Assembly: GCF_026107375.2 (NCBI RefSeq) | Contig: NZ_JAPCIA010000001.1 | Coordinates: 2,542,001 to 2,606,000 of the forward strand | Direction: 5' to 3' | Length of the DNA stretch: 64,000 bases | From: Sphingomonas sp. BT-65 | GTDB lineage: Bacteria; Pseudomonadota; Alphaproteobacteria; Sphingomonadales; Sphingomonadaceae | Shown here: in pieces, positions 25,339 through 33,866 of the stretch | Position numbering within the stretch: position 1 is the first letter of the stretch | How the letters are laid out: each line of letters opens with the position of its first letter | Notes under the pieces: model-generated | The model's database searches: none | What the model was told of the DNA's origin: nothing | Seen by the model: the letters and a program-made list of their open reading frames with translations, nothing else | Made by a program: the position numbers and the translations under genes

Positions 25339-27009
25339 ATGAGCAACGCACTCTCCGTCTCCGACGCACCCGCCGTTCCTGCCACCGCAGGGGCCGGCTT
25401 CGCCAATCCGCTCAGCCAGATGCGCGCGATCCTGGGGCAGCCCGCGATCAAGCGCAGCTTGCCGCTGATCTTCATGCTCGGCCTGATCGGCGCCGCCGCG
25501 CTAGCGTGGATGGCGTTCTCGACGCCGCCCCAGCGCGTGCTGTTCGCCAGCCTGCCCGAAAGCGACAAAGCCGCGGTGGCCGAAGCGTTGTCCGCGGCGA
25601 GCATCCCCAATTCGATCGACGGTGCGGGCTCGCTCACGGTCGGCGAGGATGACTATCACAAGGCGCGCATGCTGCTTGCCGGGCAAGGCCTGCCCAAGGC
25701 GGCGCCGGGCGGCTATGCGCTGCTCGACCAGCTGCCGATGGGCGTCAGCCGCGCCGTCGAGGGCGAGCGGTTGCGCCAGGCGCGCGAGACCGAGCTTGCC
25801 CGTTCGATCGGCGAGATCGACACCGTCGCCGAAGCGCGCGTGCATCTCGCGACACCCGAAGCGACCGTGTTCGTGCGCGACAAGGCAGAGCCCTCGGCCT
25901 CGGTGATCGTCAAGCTCCAGCCCGGCCGCACCCTCTCCGACGCGCAGGTTCGCTCGATCGTCAACCTCGTCGCCTCGTCGGTGCCGGGGATGAAGGCTGA
26001 GGCGGTGACGATCGTCGACCAGGCCGGCGCGCTGCTCAGCAAGTCGGGCCAGGACGGCACCGCCGGCGACGCGCGCATCGATTTCCAGCGCCGCGTCGAG
26101 GACAAGTATCGCCAGCAGCTCGTGCAGCTGCTGACCCCGCTGCTCGGCCCGGGCAACTTCACCGCCGAGGTGCAGGCCGAGGTCGACCTCGACGAGAGCC
26201 AGGCGACGCGCGAGAGCTTCGACAAGACCGGAGCCGTGGTGCGCGCCGAGCAGGGTAACTGGACCGGCGCGCCGCGCGACGGCGCCAATGCGCCCGGCGG
26301 CATTCCCGGCGCGCTGTCCAACCTAGCGCCGCCGCCCGCCACCGTCGCCACGCCGACGCCCGAAGGCGCCGCGCCCGCCGCTGCCGCCGGACAGTCCGCG
26401 ACACCGGCCGCAGCGCCCGGCATGAAGCAGAGCGACAGCTTCGCGCGCAGTTACGACAACGCCAAGGAAATCTCGGTCACCCGCGCCGCGCCGGGCAACA
26501 TCAAGCGGCTGTCGGTCGCGGTGCTGCTCAAGGAGGAGCCGGGCAAGCCGCGCGGCCAGGTCGAGATCCGCCAGATCGACGAGCTGGTGAAGGCGACGGT
26601 CGGCTTCAACGCCGCGCGCCAGGATCAGGTGACGGTGGTCAGCCGCAAGTTCAGCTCAGCCGCCGACGCCAAGGACGAAGGTCCGGCCTTCTATGAGAGC
26701 GGCTGGTTCGCGATGATCGCGCGCAACGTCACCGCGGTGGTGATCGCGCTGCTCGTGCTGCTGCTCGGCGTGCGTCCGCTCGCCAAGGCGCTGCTCAAGA
26801 AGCGCGATGACGCCGGTCGCGGCGGCGCACTGTCGATGGGTGCCGCCGATGGCGTCGCCATCCCCGCGCCGGTGAGCGCCGAGATGCTCGGTGCCGGCGG
26901 GGTGCCGCTCGGCGAGCGGGTCGGGCTGGTGCGCGACTTCACGCGCGACAACCCGGCGCGTGCCGCGCTCGCGGTGCGTGACATGATCAAGGCGGAGAAT
27001 GGCCGATGA
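25339..27009 (+). CDS. fliF: MS-ring protein FliF
   Basis: FliF forms the membrane-embedded MS ring. The 556-residue protein has an N-terminal membrane helix (SLPLIFMLGLIGAAALAWMAF), ring-building motifs (RVLFASLPESDKAAVAEAL and ARETELARSIGEIDTVAEARVHLATPE) and a Pro/Ala-rich insertion near 300-360. A second membrane helix follows (IARNVTAVVIALLVLLLGVRPL), then a short cytoplasmic tail for FliG binding. It overlaps fliG by 4 bases. Confidence 0.96.
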   Translation: MSNALSVSDAPAVPATAGAGFANPLSQMRAILGQPAIKRSLPLIFMLGLIGAAALAWMAFSTPPQRVLFASLPESDKAAVAEALSAASIPNSIDGAGSLTVGEDDYHKARMLLAGQGLPKAAPGGYALLDQLPMGVSRAVEGERLRQARETELARSIGEIDTVAEARVHLATPEATVFVRDKAEPSASVIVKLQPGRTLSDAQVRSIVNLVASSVPGMKAEAVTIVDQAGALLSKSGQDGTAGDARIDFQRRVEDKYRQQLVQLLTPLLGPGNFTAEVQAEVDLDESQATRESFDKTGAVVRAEQGNWTGAPRDGANAPGGIPGALSNLAPPPATVATPTPEGAAPAAAAGQSATPAAAPGMKQSDSFARSYDNAKEISVTRAAPGNIKRLSVAVLLKEEPGKPRGQVEIRQIDELVKATVGFNAARQDQVTVVSRKFSSAADAKDEGPAFYESGWFAMIARNVTAVVIALLVLLLGVRPLAKALLKKRDDAGRGGALSMGAADGVAIPAPVSAEMLGAGGVPLGERVGLVRDFTRDNPARAALAVRDMIKAENGR

Positions 27010-28016
27010 ACGCGCCGCGCAGCTTTAGCGGCGTCGAGCGCGCTGCGGTGCTGATGATGGTGGTCGGCGACGAGGAAGCCGCCGCGATCCTGCAGAAGCT
27101 CGATCCCGATGAGGTCCGCCAGCTCGGCACCGCGATGATGAGCGTCGCCGATGTCAGCGAATGGGAGATGGCCCAGGTCCTCGATGATTTCACCGGCCGC
27201 GCGCAGGAGCGCAGCGCGATCCAGTTCGATCCGCGCCCCAAGCTCGAATCGGTGGTGACCAAGGCGCTCGGGCCCGAGCGTGCGGGCAGCGTGCTCGCGC
27301 GCATCCTGCCGCCGCAGCAGAATGAATCGATCACCGCGCTCGCCTGGATGGACGCGCCCGAGATCGCCGCGATGCTCGAGGAAGAGCATCCGCAGATCGC
27401 CGCGGTGCTGATGGCGCATCTCGACCCGGCGGTCGCTGCGCAGGTGCTGGAGATGCTGCCGGAGGCGATCCAACCGCAGGTGCTGCGCCGCGTCGCGCGC
27501 CTCGGCCCGGTGACGCCCGAGGCGATCGCCACGCTCACCGACCTGCTCGAGCGCCATGCTTCGCAGCCGCGCCGCGTGGCGGGCGTCCAGATGGGCGGTA
27601 CGCGCGAGGCGGCCAAGATCATGTCCTCGGCGCGCAAGGTCACCGAACAGAAGGTCATGCCGAAGCTCGCCAAGATCGACCGCGAGGTGGCGAAAGCTAT
27701 CGAGGAAGCGATGTTCGTGTTCGACAATTTGCTCGAGCTCGACGACAAGAACATGGGTACCCTGCTCCGCAACATCGAGAGCGACGTGCTGGTCCGCAGC
27801 CTCAAGGGCGTGGACGAGGCGGCGCGCACCCGCTTCCTGTCGTGCATGTCGAGCCGCGCGGCCGACACGATCCGCGACGAGATGGAAGCGCGCGGCCCGA
27901 TGAAGCTCGCCGAGGTGCTGGAAGCGCAGAAGGCGATGATCGCCATCGCGCGCCAGCTGGTGAAGGACGGCACGATCACGATGCCGGGCGGCGGCGGAGA
28001 CGACGACTATGTCTAA
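27006..28016 (+). CDS. fliG: flagellar motor switch protein FliG
   Basis: FliG is the rotor switch protein contacted by MotA. The 336-residue product shows the N-terminal GVERAAVLMMVVGDEEAAAIL and LDPDEVRQLGTAM, the middle EEHPQIAAVLMAHLDP, and the C-terminal EEAMFVFDNLLELDDKNMGTLL region with charged torque residues. The length is usual. It overlaps both neighbours (fliF by 4 bases, fliH by 8). Confidence 0.96.
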   Translation: MNAPRSFSGVERAAVLMMVVGDEEAAAILQKLDPDEVRQLGTAMMSVADVSEWEMAQVLDDFTGRAQERSAIQFDPRPKLESVVTKALGPERAGSVLARILPPQQNESITALAWMDAPEIAAMLEEEHPQIAAVLMAHLDPAVAAQVLEMLPEAIQPQVLRRVARLGPVTPEAIATLTDLLERHASQPRRVAGVQMGGTREAAKIMSSARKVTEQKVMPKLAKIDREVAKAIEEAMFVFDNLLELDDKNMGTLLRNIESDVLVRSLKGVDEAARTRFLSCMSSRAADTIRDEMEARGPMKLAEVLEAQKAMIAIARQLVKDGTITMPGGGGDDDYV

Positions 28017-28731
28017 CGCCGCCGCCTTCGTCCCTGGCCTCGCCGCGCGCAGCGCGGGGATCGCCGCGGCGCTGCAGCGCGCTTTCGCTCCGCCCGAGGA
28101 ATTCGCGCCGCGCGAGATCCGTCCGCGCGACGGGGCGGTGCCGGCCGAGCCGAAGCATTTCAGCCCCGCCGAACCCGGCCACCGGCCGACCGAGGGCTGG
28201 GACCCGTTCGATCCCGAACCAGCGCCCGAGCCCAAAGAATTCGTCGACCCGATCGCCGCGGCGCGCGCCGCCGGCTATGCCGAGGGCCTGGCCGCGGGCC
28301 GCGCCGAGGCCGATGCCGTCGCCGCGCAGCAGGCGGCGCTGCTCCAGCAGGTCAGCGACGCGCTGGCGCAGGGCGCGCATTTCGATCGCGAGCGCATGGC
28401 GGGCCATCTGCGCCAGACCGTGCTGCACCTGGTGAGCAAGATGATCGGAGAGACGGGCGTCGCGCCCGATGTGCTCGCCAGCCGGATCGAGGCCGCGACC
28501 GATATGCTCGCGGACGGCGCCGAATCGGCGATCCTGCGGCTGCATCCCGACGACGTCGCGCTGGTCCAGGGGCATCTGCCCAAGACCGTGTTCCCGGTCG
28601 GCGACCCGCATGTCGCGCGCGGCGGCTTCGTCATCGAGAGCGCCTCGACGATCGTTGAGGACGGTCCCGACATGTGGCTCGAGCAGCTTGCGACGGCCAT
28701 CGACCGCGTTCCTATTCCGCCTGCCATCTAG
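28009..28731 (+). CDS. fliH: flagellar assembly protein FliH
   Basis: FliH regulates the FliI ATPase and docks it to the export gate and C ring. The 240-residue protein has a Pro-rich N-terminal region, an alanine-rich helical segment with AAGYAEGLAAGRAEADAVAAQ (glycine-spaced helix repeats typical of FliH) and a C-terminal domain resembling the V-ATPase E subunit with RLHPDDVALVQGHL. Placement between fliG and fliI supports the call. Confidence 0.9.
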   Translation: MSNAAAFVPGLAARSAGIAAALQRAFAPPEEFAPREIRPRDGAVPAEPKHFSPAEPGHRPTEGWDPFDPEPAPEPKEFVDPIAAARAAGYAEGLAAGRAEADAVAAQQAALLQQVSDALAQGAHFDRERMAGHLRQTVLHLVSKMIGETGVAPDVLASRIEAATDMLADGAESAILRLHPDDVALVQGHLPKTVFPVGDPHVARGGFVIESASTIVEDGPDMWLEQLATAIDRVPIPPAI

Positions 28732-28739
28732 GGGCCTTC

Positions 28740-30068
28740 ATGCTCAATCGCTTCACCGCCGATTATCTCGACGGCCTCGCCTGCCGCGATTTCGTGGCCC
28801 GGCCCAAGGTGTCGGGGCGGCTCGCTTCCTATGACGGGTTGCTGATGGAGGCGGTGGGCCTGTCGCTGCCGGTCGGCACGGTCTGCGCGATCGGAATCGG
28901 TGCCAATCGTGTGGACGCCGAGGTGATCGGCTTTCGCGGCGGCAAGACGCTGATGATGAATTTGGGCGGCCCTGCCGCTTTGCTGCCTAACGCGCCGGTG
29001 CGCCCCATCGGTGCGCCCGGCGAGGCGGAGGTCGGCGCGGCGATGCTCGGCCGCGTGGTCGATGGCGCGGGCAAGCCGATCGACGGACTGGGCCCGATCC
29101 GTGGCGCCGGCAAATGGCCACTCGCGGGGAAAATTCAGTCGCCGCTCGACCGTGGCCGGGTGCTTCAGCCGCTCGATGTCGGCGTGCGCGCGATCAACGG
29201 GCTGCTGACGATCGGCCAGGGCCAGCGCGTTGGCATCATGGCGGGATCGGGCGTCGGCAAGTCGGTGCTGCTCGGCATGATGGTCCGCGCGGCCAAGGCC
29301 GACGTGATCGTGATCGGCCTGATCGGCGAGCGTTCGCGCGAAGTGTCCGACTTCCTCGAGACCAAGGTCGCGGGCGAGGCGCGCGCGCGTTCGGTGGTGG
29401 TCGCGGTTCCGGCCAATCACTCGCCGGTGCTGCGCATCCGCGGCGCGCTGCGCGCCACCGCGATCGCCGAAGCCTTTCGCAACGATGGCAAGAAGGTTCT
29501 CCTGATCATGGATTCGCTGACTCGCGTCGCGCATGCCGGGCGCGAGATCGGGCTGGCGCTGGGCGAGCCAGCGAGCGCGCGCGGCTATCCGCCGAGCGCG
29601 ATCGCGATGCTGCCGAGCCTGATCGAGCGCGCGGGCACCGACGTGCACACCGGCGGATCGATCACCGCGATCTATACCGTGCTCGCCGATGGCGACGACG
29701 GCAACGATCCCGTGGTCGATTCGGCGCGCTCGATCCTCGACGGCCATATCGTGCTGAGCCGGGCGCTGGCGGAGCACGGGGTCTATCCCGCGATCGACCT
29801 TGGGCCGTCGGTGAGCCGCGTGATGACCGACATCGCCGACAAGAGCCATGTCGCCGCGGCGCGCGTGCTGCGCCGCCACCTTGCGACCTATGAGGAGAAT
29901 CGCGACCTGGTGCTGATGGGCGCCTATCGCCCCGGCGCCGACCCGGCGATCGACGCCGCGATCGCGTGCCATGATTCGGTCCTCGACTATATCCGCCAGG
30001 CCTATGACGAGACGGTCTCGCTCGAAGAGGCCGTGACCGAGCTGGTCGGCGTGTTCGGAGATGCCTGA
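28740..30068 (+). CDS. fliI: flagellum-specific ATPase FliI
   Basis: FliI is the export ATPase. I chose the ATG at 28740 (MLNRFTADYLDG), which gives 442 residues, the family length. It lies 8 bases after the fliH stop, and the longer in-frame extension would overlap fliH. Motifs include Walker A AGSGVGKSVLLGM (168-180), LIGERSREVSDFLE, Walker B KKVLLIMDSLTR and YPPSAIAMLPSLIERAG. It overlaps fliJ by 8 bases. Confidence 0.96.
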   Translation: MLNRFTADYLDGLACRDFVARPKVSGRLASYDGLLMEAVGLSLPVGTVCAIGIGANRVDAEVIGFRGGKTLMMNLGGPAALLPNAPVRPIGAPGEAEVGAAMLGRVVDGAGKPIDGLGPIRGAGKWPLAGKIQSPLDRGRVLQPLDVGVRAINGLLTIGQGQRVGIMAGSGVGKSVLLGMMVRAAKADVIVIGLIGERSREVSDFLETKVAGEARARSVVVAVPANHSPVLRIRGALRATAIAEAFRNDGKKVLLIMDSLTRVAHAGREIGLALGEPASARGYPPSAIAMLPSLIERAGTDVHTGGSITAIYTVLADGDDGNDPVVDSARSILDGHIVLSRALAEHGVYPAIDLGPSVSRVMTDIADKSHVAAARVLRRHLATYEENRDLVLMGAYRPGADPAIDAAIACHDSVLDYIRQAYDETVSLEEAVTELVGVFGDA

Positions 30069-30492
30069 CAAGCATCAAAAGAAGCTCGGCCGGCTGCTGC
30101 GCGTCCGCACGTTGCAGCTCGACATGGTCCGCGCCGGGGAAGTAGCCGCGCGGGCGAAGGTCGATAATGAGGAAGCGCTGCGCGTGCGCATCGCGCAGCT
30201 CGCCGAAGGCGTCGCGCCGACGCCCGCGCCCAAGCCGGGCAGCGCGACCAGCCTGATCGCCGCGGCGCATTATCGCGAGCGGCTCCACCAATCGGCCTTC
30301 GCCGCCGAGCGCCGCGTCGCCGAGGCGCAGCGCGGGCTCGACAGTGCGCGCGCCGCGACCCGCGAGGCCAAGCGCGACCAGAGCGCGATCGAGAAGCTGA
30401 TCGAGCGCGCCGAGGCCAATGCCGCGCGCCGCGCGATGCGCGCGCTCGAGGATATGCCGGCAATCCCGAAAAAACGGCACGATCCTTGCTGA
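30061..30492 (+). CDS. fliJ: flagellar export protein FliJ
   Basis: FliJ is the central-stalk-like subunit of the export ATPase. The 143-residue protein is a predicted long coiled coil rich in Ala, Arg and Glu (LQLDMVRAGEVAARAKVDNE, AAERRVAEAQRGLDSARAAT), starting MPDKHQKKLGRLLRVR. Sequence conservation is low, as normal for FliJ. The call rests on coiled-coil character, size and its place right after fliI. The 3' end contains the fliK promoter. Confidence 0.82.
   Translation: MPDKHQKKLGRLLRVRTLQLDMVRAGEVAARAKVDNEEALRVRIAQLAEGVAPTPAPKPGSATSLIAAAHYRERLHQSAFAAERRVAEAQRGLDSARAATREAKRDQSAIEKLIERAEANAARRAMRALEDMPAIPKKRHDPC
30475..30490 (+). promoter_or_regulatory. sigma-54 promoter of fliK
   Basis: CGGCACGATCCTTGCT has GG and GC 10 bases apart and differs from the consensus only in the first base. 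The predicted start is near 30501, directly followed by GAAGGAG and the fliK ATG at 30521. It lies in the end of fliJ. A TGCCGGCAA at 30455-30463 lies just upstream. Confidence 0.85.
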
Positions 30493-30520
30493 ATACTGGG
30501 CGAAGGAGATTTCGCCCGCA

Positions 30521-31717
30521 ATGCCAGACCTGCTCGCCTCGACCATCCTGCTTCCGCTGAAGCCCGGAATTCCGCGCGCGGCGTCGGTCGCCGCACCCGC
30601 AGCGGCGGATTTCACGGCGTTGCTCGGCGAGCTGGTGCTCCCCGCCGGCGGCAAGCTGCAGAGCGGCAAGGGGCACGGGCTTGCCGCGGACGGCAAGATC
30701 TTGCCGGTAGGGGAGCAGGCCGTTGCCGGTGACGAAGAGGAGGACCCCGCGATCGCCTGGCTTCCGGCGGGCCTCGTGCTCCAACCGATCGAACCGGCGC
30801 CGTTGCCGGATGTCGTGCTCGTCGCTGTCCAGACCGGCGGGACGGAGGCGAATGCCGTGACGCCGCCGGCTGGCGAGGCGGTCGCCGCGGCGTTGCTGCC
30901 GGAAACGACGCAGCCAGCTGTTCCGGTGGCGATCGAAGCCGGTGCCGTACCGATCGGCGCCACCGAAGCAGCGCCGGCTGAAGCAGCGCCGGCCGAATTC
31001 GCTGTCGCCGCCGAGGGCGAGGTCGCGCGAATGGAGCCGCTGCCCCCGACGCCGGAGACTGTGCCGGACCTCGATGCGCAGACGCCGATGCGCGAGCGGC
31101 TGCCGCGTCCGGCGGTCACGCCGCTCGTGACGCCGCAACCGATCGTCCCCGGCACGACGGTCACGCAGACTGCGGCGCAGACTTTCGCGGCGGCGATCTC
31201 GGCAGCCTATGATTCGCCCGCCGCACCCACGCCGCGCGGGGCCGATCCCGTGGCCGTCTCGAACCAGGCTGCCGCTGCCGAGCAGCTGCGCACCACAGTA
31301 CAGGCAATGGCGGGCGCCGACCAGGCCCCGCTCGATCTCAGCCGCGACGACTGGGCGGGCAAGATGGTCGACCGCATCGCCGCGCTGCGCGACGCCGCCG
31401 AGGCGGCCGACACGCGCATCCGCCTCGCGCCGGAGAATCTCGGCAATGTCGATGTGTCGATCCGCCGCGACGGCGACCGGTTGCACGTCCATTTCGCCGC
31501 CGAGAACCCGGCGACGCGCCAGCTGCTCGCCGAGGCCGCGCCGCGGCTCGCCGAGCTCGCCGACGCGCGCGGCGTGAAGCTTGGCCAGACCAGCGTCGAT
31601 GCCGGCGCCGGCGGTCAGCAGGGCACGCCGGACCAGCCGCAATCGAATCAACCCGTGCGCTCGGCTTCCGCCACGGCACACGCATCCGAAACCGATCGCG
31701 ACGACCGCGTCGCCTGA
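30521..31717 (+). CDS. fliK: flagellar hook-length control protein FliK
   Basis: FliK measures hook length and switches export specificity. The 398-residue product has a long Ala/Pro/Glu-rich N-terminal region and the C-terminal hook-length domain with IRLAPENLGNVDVSIRRDGD followed by LHVHFAAENPATRQLLAEAAPRLAELA. A GAAGGAG ribosome site precedes the ATG at 30521. It has its own sigma-54 promoter, and an enhancer-like cluster lies inside the 5' part of the gene. It is followed by fliL after 25 bases. Confidence 0.9.
   Translation: MPDLLASTILLPLKPGIPRAASVAAPAAADFTALLGELVLPAGGKLQSGKGHGLAADGKILPVGEQAVAGDEEEDPAIAWLPAGLVLQPIEPAPLPDVVLVAVQTGGTEANAVTPPAGEAVAAALLPETTQPAVPVAIEAGAVPIGATEAAPAEAAPAEFAVAAEGEVARMEPLPPTPETVPDLDAQTPMRERLPRPAVTPLVTPQPIVPGTTVTQTAAQTFAAAISAAYDSPAAPTPRGADPVAVSNQAAAAEQLRTTVQAMAGADQAPLDLSRDDWAGKMVDRIAALRDAAEAADTRIRLAPENLGNVDVSIRRDGDRLHVHFAAENPATRQLLAEAAPRLAELADARGVKLGQTSVDAGAGGQQGTPDQPQSNQPVRSASATAHASETDRDDRVA
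30649..30729. promoter_or_regulatory. enhancer-like cluster inside fliK
   Basis: Six copies of CGGCAA or TTGCCG lie at 30649, 30664, 30681, 30691, 30701 and 30723, with a seventh at 30803. CGGCAA-GATC-TTGCCG (30691-30706) is a perfect palindrome with a 4-base spacer, as near flgB and in flgN. The cluster is 150-230 bases downstream of the predicted transcription start. Downstream enhancers are known for Caulobacter flagellar genes. Function here is inferred. Confidence 0.6.
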
Positions 31718-31742
31718 GCCATCTCCAGGGGGAAACTGAACC

Positions 31743-32363
31743 ATGAGTGATGAGAAGGAAGAAGCCGCACCCGCCAAGAAGAAGGGCGGCCTGATGAAGT
31801 GGATCCTGCTCGGCACCGGCGCGACCGTATTGATCGGCGGCGGGGTCGGCGGTGGGCTCTACGCCTCCAACGCCGGGCTGTTCGGCGCCGCCAAGGCCGA
31901 GCATGGGGCCGATGCCGACAAGCCGCGCCTCGTTCCCAAGAGCGAGGAAGTCCGTGCGGAGGCGAAGGGCGAGAGCGGCGGGCATGGCGAAGGCGGCGGC
32001 GAGAGCCACGGCCTGCCGACGCCAAAGGGTGAAGGCGGCGACAAATACGCCTCGACCTACTACCAGCTCGAGAAGGAGTTCACCTCCAACCTGCGCGAGA
32101 GCGTGCACTTCATCCAGGTCGGGATCGCGATCTCGACCCCGTACGACAACCGCGTCGTCGAGAATCTCAAGACGCATGAGATGGCGGTGCGCTCGGCGGT
32201 GCTGATGGCGCTCGGCGAGACCGCCGAGGACGAGGTGTTCACCGCCGACGGCAAGCAGAAGCTGCAGAAGCGCCTGACCGCCGCGATCAACGCGGTTCTC
32301 AAGGAAAAAGAGGGCTTCGGCGGGATTGGTAACGTCTACTTTACCAATTTCATTGTTCAGTGA
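31743..32363 (+). CDS. fliL: flagellar basal body-associated protein FliL
   Basis: FliL surrounds the stator and supports torque. The 206-residue protein has a short cytoplasmic N-terminus with a lysine cluster, one membrane helix (MKWILLGTGATVLIGGGVGG), a His/Gly/Glu-rich linker and the FliL core (YYQLEKEFTSNLRESVHFIQ, VGIAISTPYDNRVVENLKTHEM). It ends GIGNVYFTNFIVQ, the conserved FliL C-terminus. A GGGGG ribosome site lies before the ATG. Confidence 0.93.
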   Translation: MSDEKEEAAPAKKKGGLMKWILLGTGATVLIGGGVGGGLYASNAGLFGAAKAEHGADADKPRLVPKSEEVRAEAKGESGGHGEGGGESHGLPTPKGEGGDKYASTYYQLEKEFTSNLRESVHFIQVGIAISTPYDNRVVENLKTHEMAVRSAVLMALGETAEDEVFTADGKQKLQKRLTAAINAVLKEKEGFGGIGNVYFTNFIVQ

Positions 32364-32369
32364 ACGGGC

Positions 32370-33320
32370 ATGGTTAACAGCCCTTCAGAACTTGGTGGCG
32401 CCGAGCGGCGCGAACGGTCCCGGGCCGGCGCGGAACACGCGCCGGCGCTGGGCACCGCGAGCCTCAACCCGTTCGGGGATCTGCATTCGGTGCAGCATCT
32501 CTCGGCGCGGCTCGCCAAGTCGCTGAGGGGCAGCTTCGAGCCGCTGGTCGGCGAGGGCGCGCGCTGCTGGGCCGAACCGCTCAGCGTCCAGCGCTTCGGC
32601 GACTACGGCGCCGAACGCCCGCACGGCCTTACCGCATGGTTGCCGCTGGCGATGACCCCGGGCCGCGGCCGCGCGCTGATCGTCGCCGACGGCAAGCTCG
32701 TTTTCGAGATGCTCGACCGTTTCTTCGGCGGCGAGGGCGAGGCGCCGCATCCGCTGCCCGCCGAGTTCACCGGTTCCGCCGAGACTCTGCTGGCGCGGCT
32801 GTCGGCCAATATCGCCGCGCAGCTCGCGCCCGCCTGGGAACTGCTCGCGCGGATCGAGTTCGCGCCGGTGGCGCCTGTCGCGCCGCTTTCGACCGTGCCC
32901 GAGATCGATCCCGGCGAGGCGATGGTCGTCACCCGGCTCGGCGTCGCCGCGGGTGACGCCAAGCCGCAATGGATCGACATGCTCTACCCCGTTTCAGCGC
33001 TCAAGCCCTACACGCCCTCGCTCACCGCCAAGGTGATCGGCGGCGAGCCCGAGCCCGAGCCCGAATGGCGCAACGGCCTGACGCGCGCGGCGATGGCGCT
33101 GCGCCTGCCGGTGCGCTCGGTGCTTGCCGAGCCGGTGGTGCCGCTCTCCATGCTGATGGCGCTCAAGGCCGGTGACGTCATCCCGCTCGCCTTCGGCCCC
33201 GACGTGCCGGTGATGGTCGCGCGCCGCAAGATCGGCAGCGGCACCGTCGGCACCGCCAACGGCCATGCCGCGATCCGCCTGACCCGTTTCGAATCCCTCC
33301 AACTCGAGGACGCACGATGA
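32370..33320 (+). CDS. fliM: flagellar motor switch protein FliM, no CheY-binding N-terminus
   Basis: FliM is a C-ring switch protein. The 316-residue product has the middle domain (LNPFGDLHSVQHLSARLAKSL, MTPGRGRALIVADGKLVFEML, DRFFGGEGE) and the C-terminal SpoA domain (MALRLPVRSVLAEPVVPLSML, GDVIPLAFGPDVPVMVARRKIG). The usual N-terminal motif LSQ-x-EIDALL, which binds CheY-P, is absent. An in-frame stop lies just upstream of the ATG at 32370, so the protein cannot be longer. It overlaps fliN by 4 bases. Confidence 0.9.
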   Translation: MVNSPSELGGAERRERSRAGAEHAPALGTASLNPFGDLHSVQHLSARLAKSLRGSFEPLVGEGARCWAEPLSVQRFGDYGAERPHGLTAWLPLAMTPGRGRALIVADGKLVFEMLDRFFGGEGEAPHPLPAEFTGSAETLLARLSANIAAQLAPAWELLARIEFAPVAPVAPLSTVPEIDPGEAMVVTRLGVAAGDAKPQWIDMLYPVSALKPYTPSLTAKVIGGEPEPEPEWRNGLTRAAMALRLPVRSVLAEPVVPLSMLMALKAGDVIPLAFGPDVPVMVARRKIGSGTVGTANGHAAIRLTRFESLQLEDAR

Positions 33321-33607
33321 ACGACATGACCGGGGGCTTTGCCGCCGAAGCCGCAGTCGCGGCCAATTTCCACTTGCTCCAGGACGTCGATGTCAAGCTG
33401 ACGGTCGAGATCGGATCGACCACGCTGACGCTGCGCGAGCTGCTCGCGCTCGGCGAATCGAGCGTGATCGAGCTCGACCGCGAGGCCGACGAGCTGCTCG
33501 ACGTATTCGTCAACGGCACGCTGATCGGCCGCGGCGAAGTGGTCACGGTCGGCGACAAGTTCGGCATCCGCATGACCGAGCTGGTCGCGCCCGAGAAGCG
33601 GAGCTGA
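33317..33607 (+). CDS. fliN: flagellar motor switch protein FliN
   Basis: FliN is the third C-ring switch component. The 96-residue protein consists of a short N-terminus and a SpoA domain: LLQDVDVKLTVEIGSTTLTL, VIELDREADELLDVFVNGTL, IGRGEVVTVGDKFGIRMTEL. The order fliL-fliM-fliN-fliO-fliP is standard. Confidence 0.95.
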   Translation: MNDMTGGFAAEAAVAANFHLLQDVDVKLTVEIGSTTLTLRELLALGESSVIELDREADELLDVFVNGTLIGRGEVVTVGDKFGIRMTELVAPEKRS

Positions 33608-33614
33608 GCCACGC

Positions 33615-33866
33615 ATGTGGTCCTACATCCTTAAGCTGGCCGTGCTGCTGCCGCTGGTCTGCGGCCTGCTGATCGGCTGCCTCTATCTCTGGCGCAAGCT
33701 CGAGGCGCGGCTGCCGGGCAACCAGGGCGACCGCATGCTCAAGGTGCGCGAGACGATGATGGTCTCGACCGGCACGCGCATCGCGGTGCTCGAGGTGGAG
33801 GGCAAGCGCATCCTCGTCTCGGTGAGCCGGAACGGCGTTTCGCTGATCGACCGGATCGACCAATGA
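33615..33866 (+). CDS. fliO: flagellar biosynthetic protein FliO
   Basis: FliO helps assemble the FliP ring of the export gate. The 83-residue protein has one N-terminal membrane helix (LKLAVLLPLVCGLLIGCLYLW) and a cytoplasmic domain with MLKVRETMMVSTGTRIAVLEVEGKRILVSVSRNGVSLID, typical of FliO. It overlaps fliP by 4 bases. Confidence 0.88.
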   Translation: MWSYILKLAVLLPLVCGLLIGCLYLWRKLEARLPGNQGDRMLKVRETMMVSTGTRIAVLEVEGKRILVSVSRNGVSLIDRIDQ

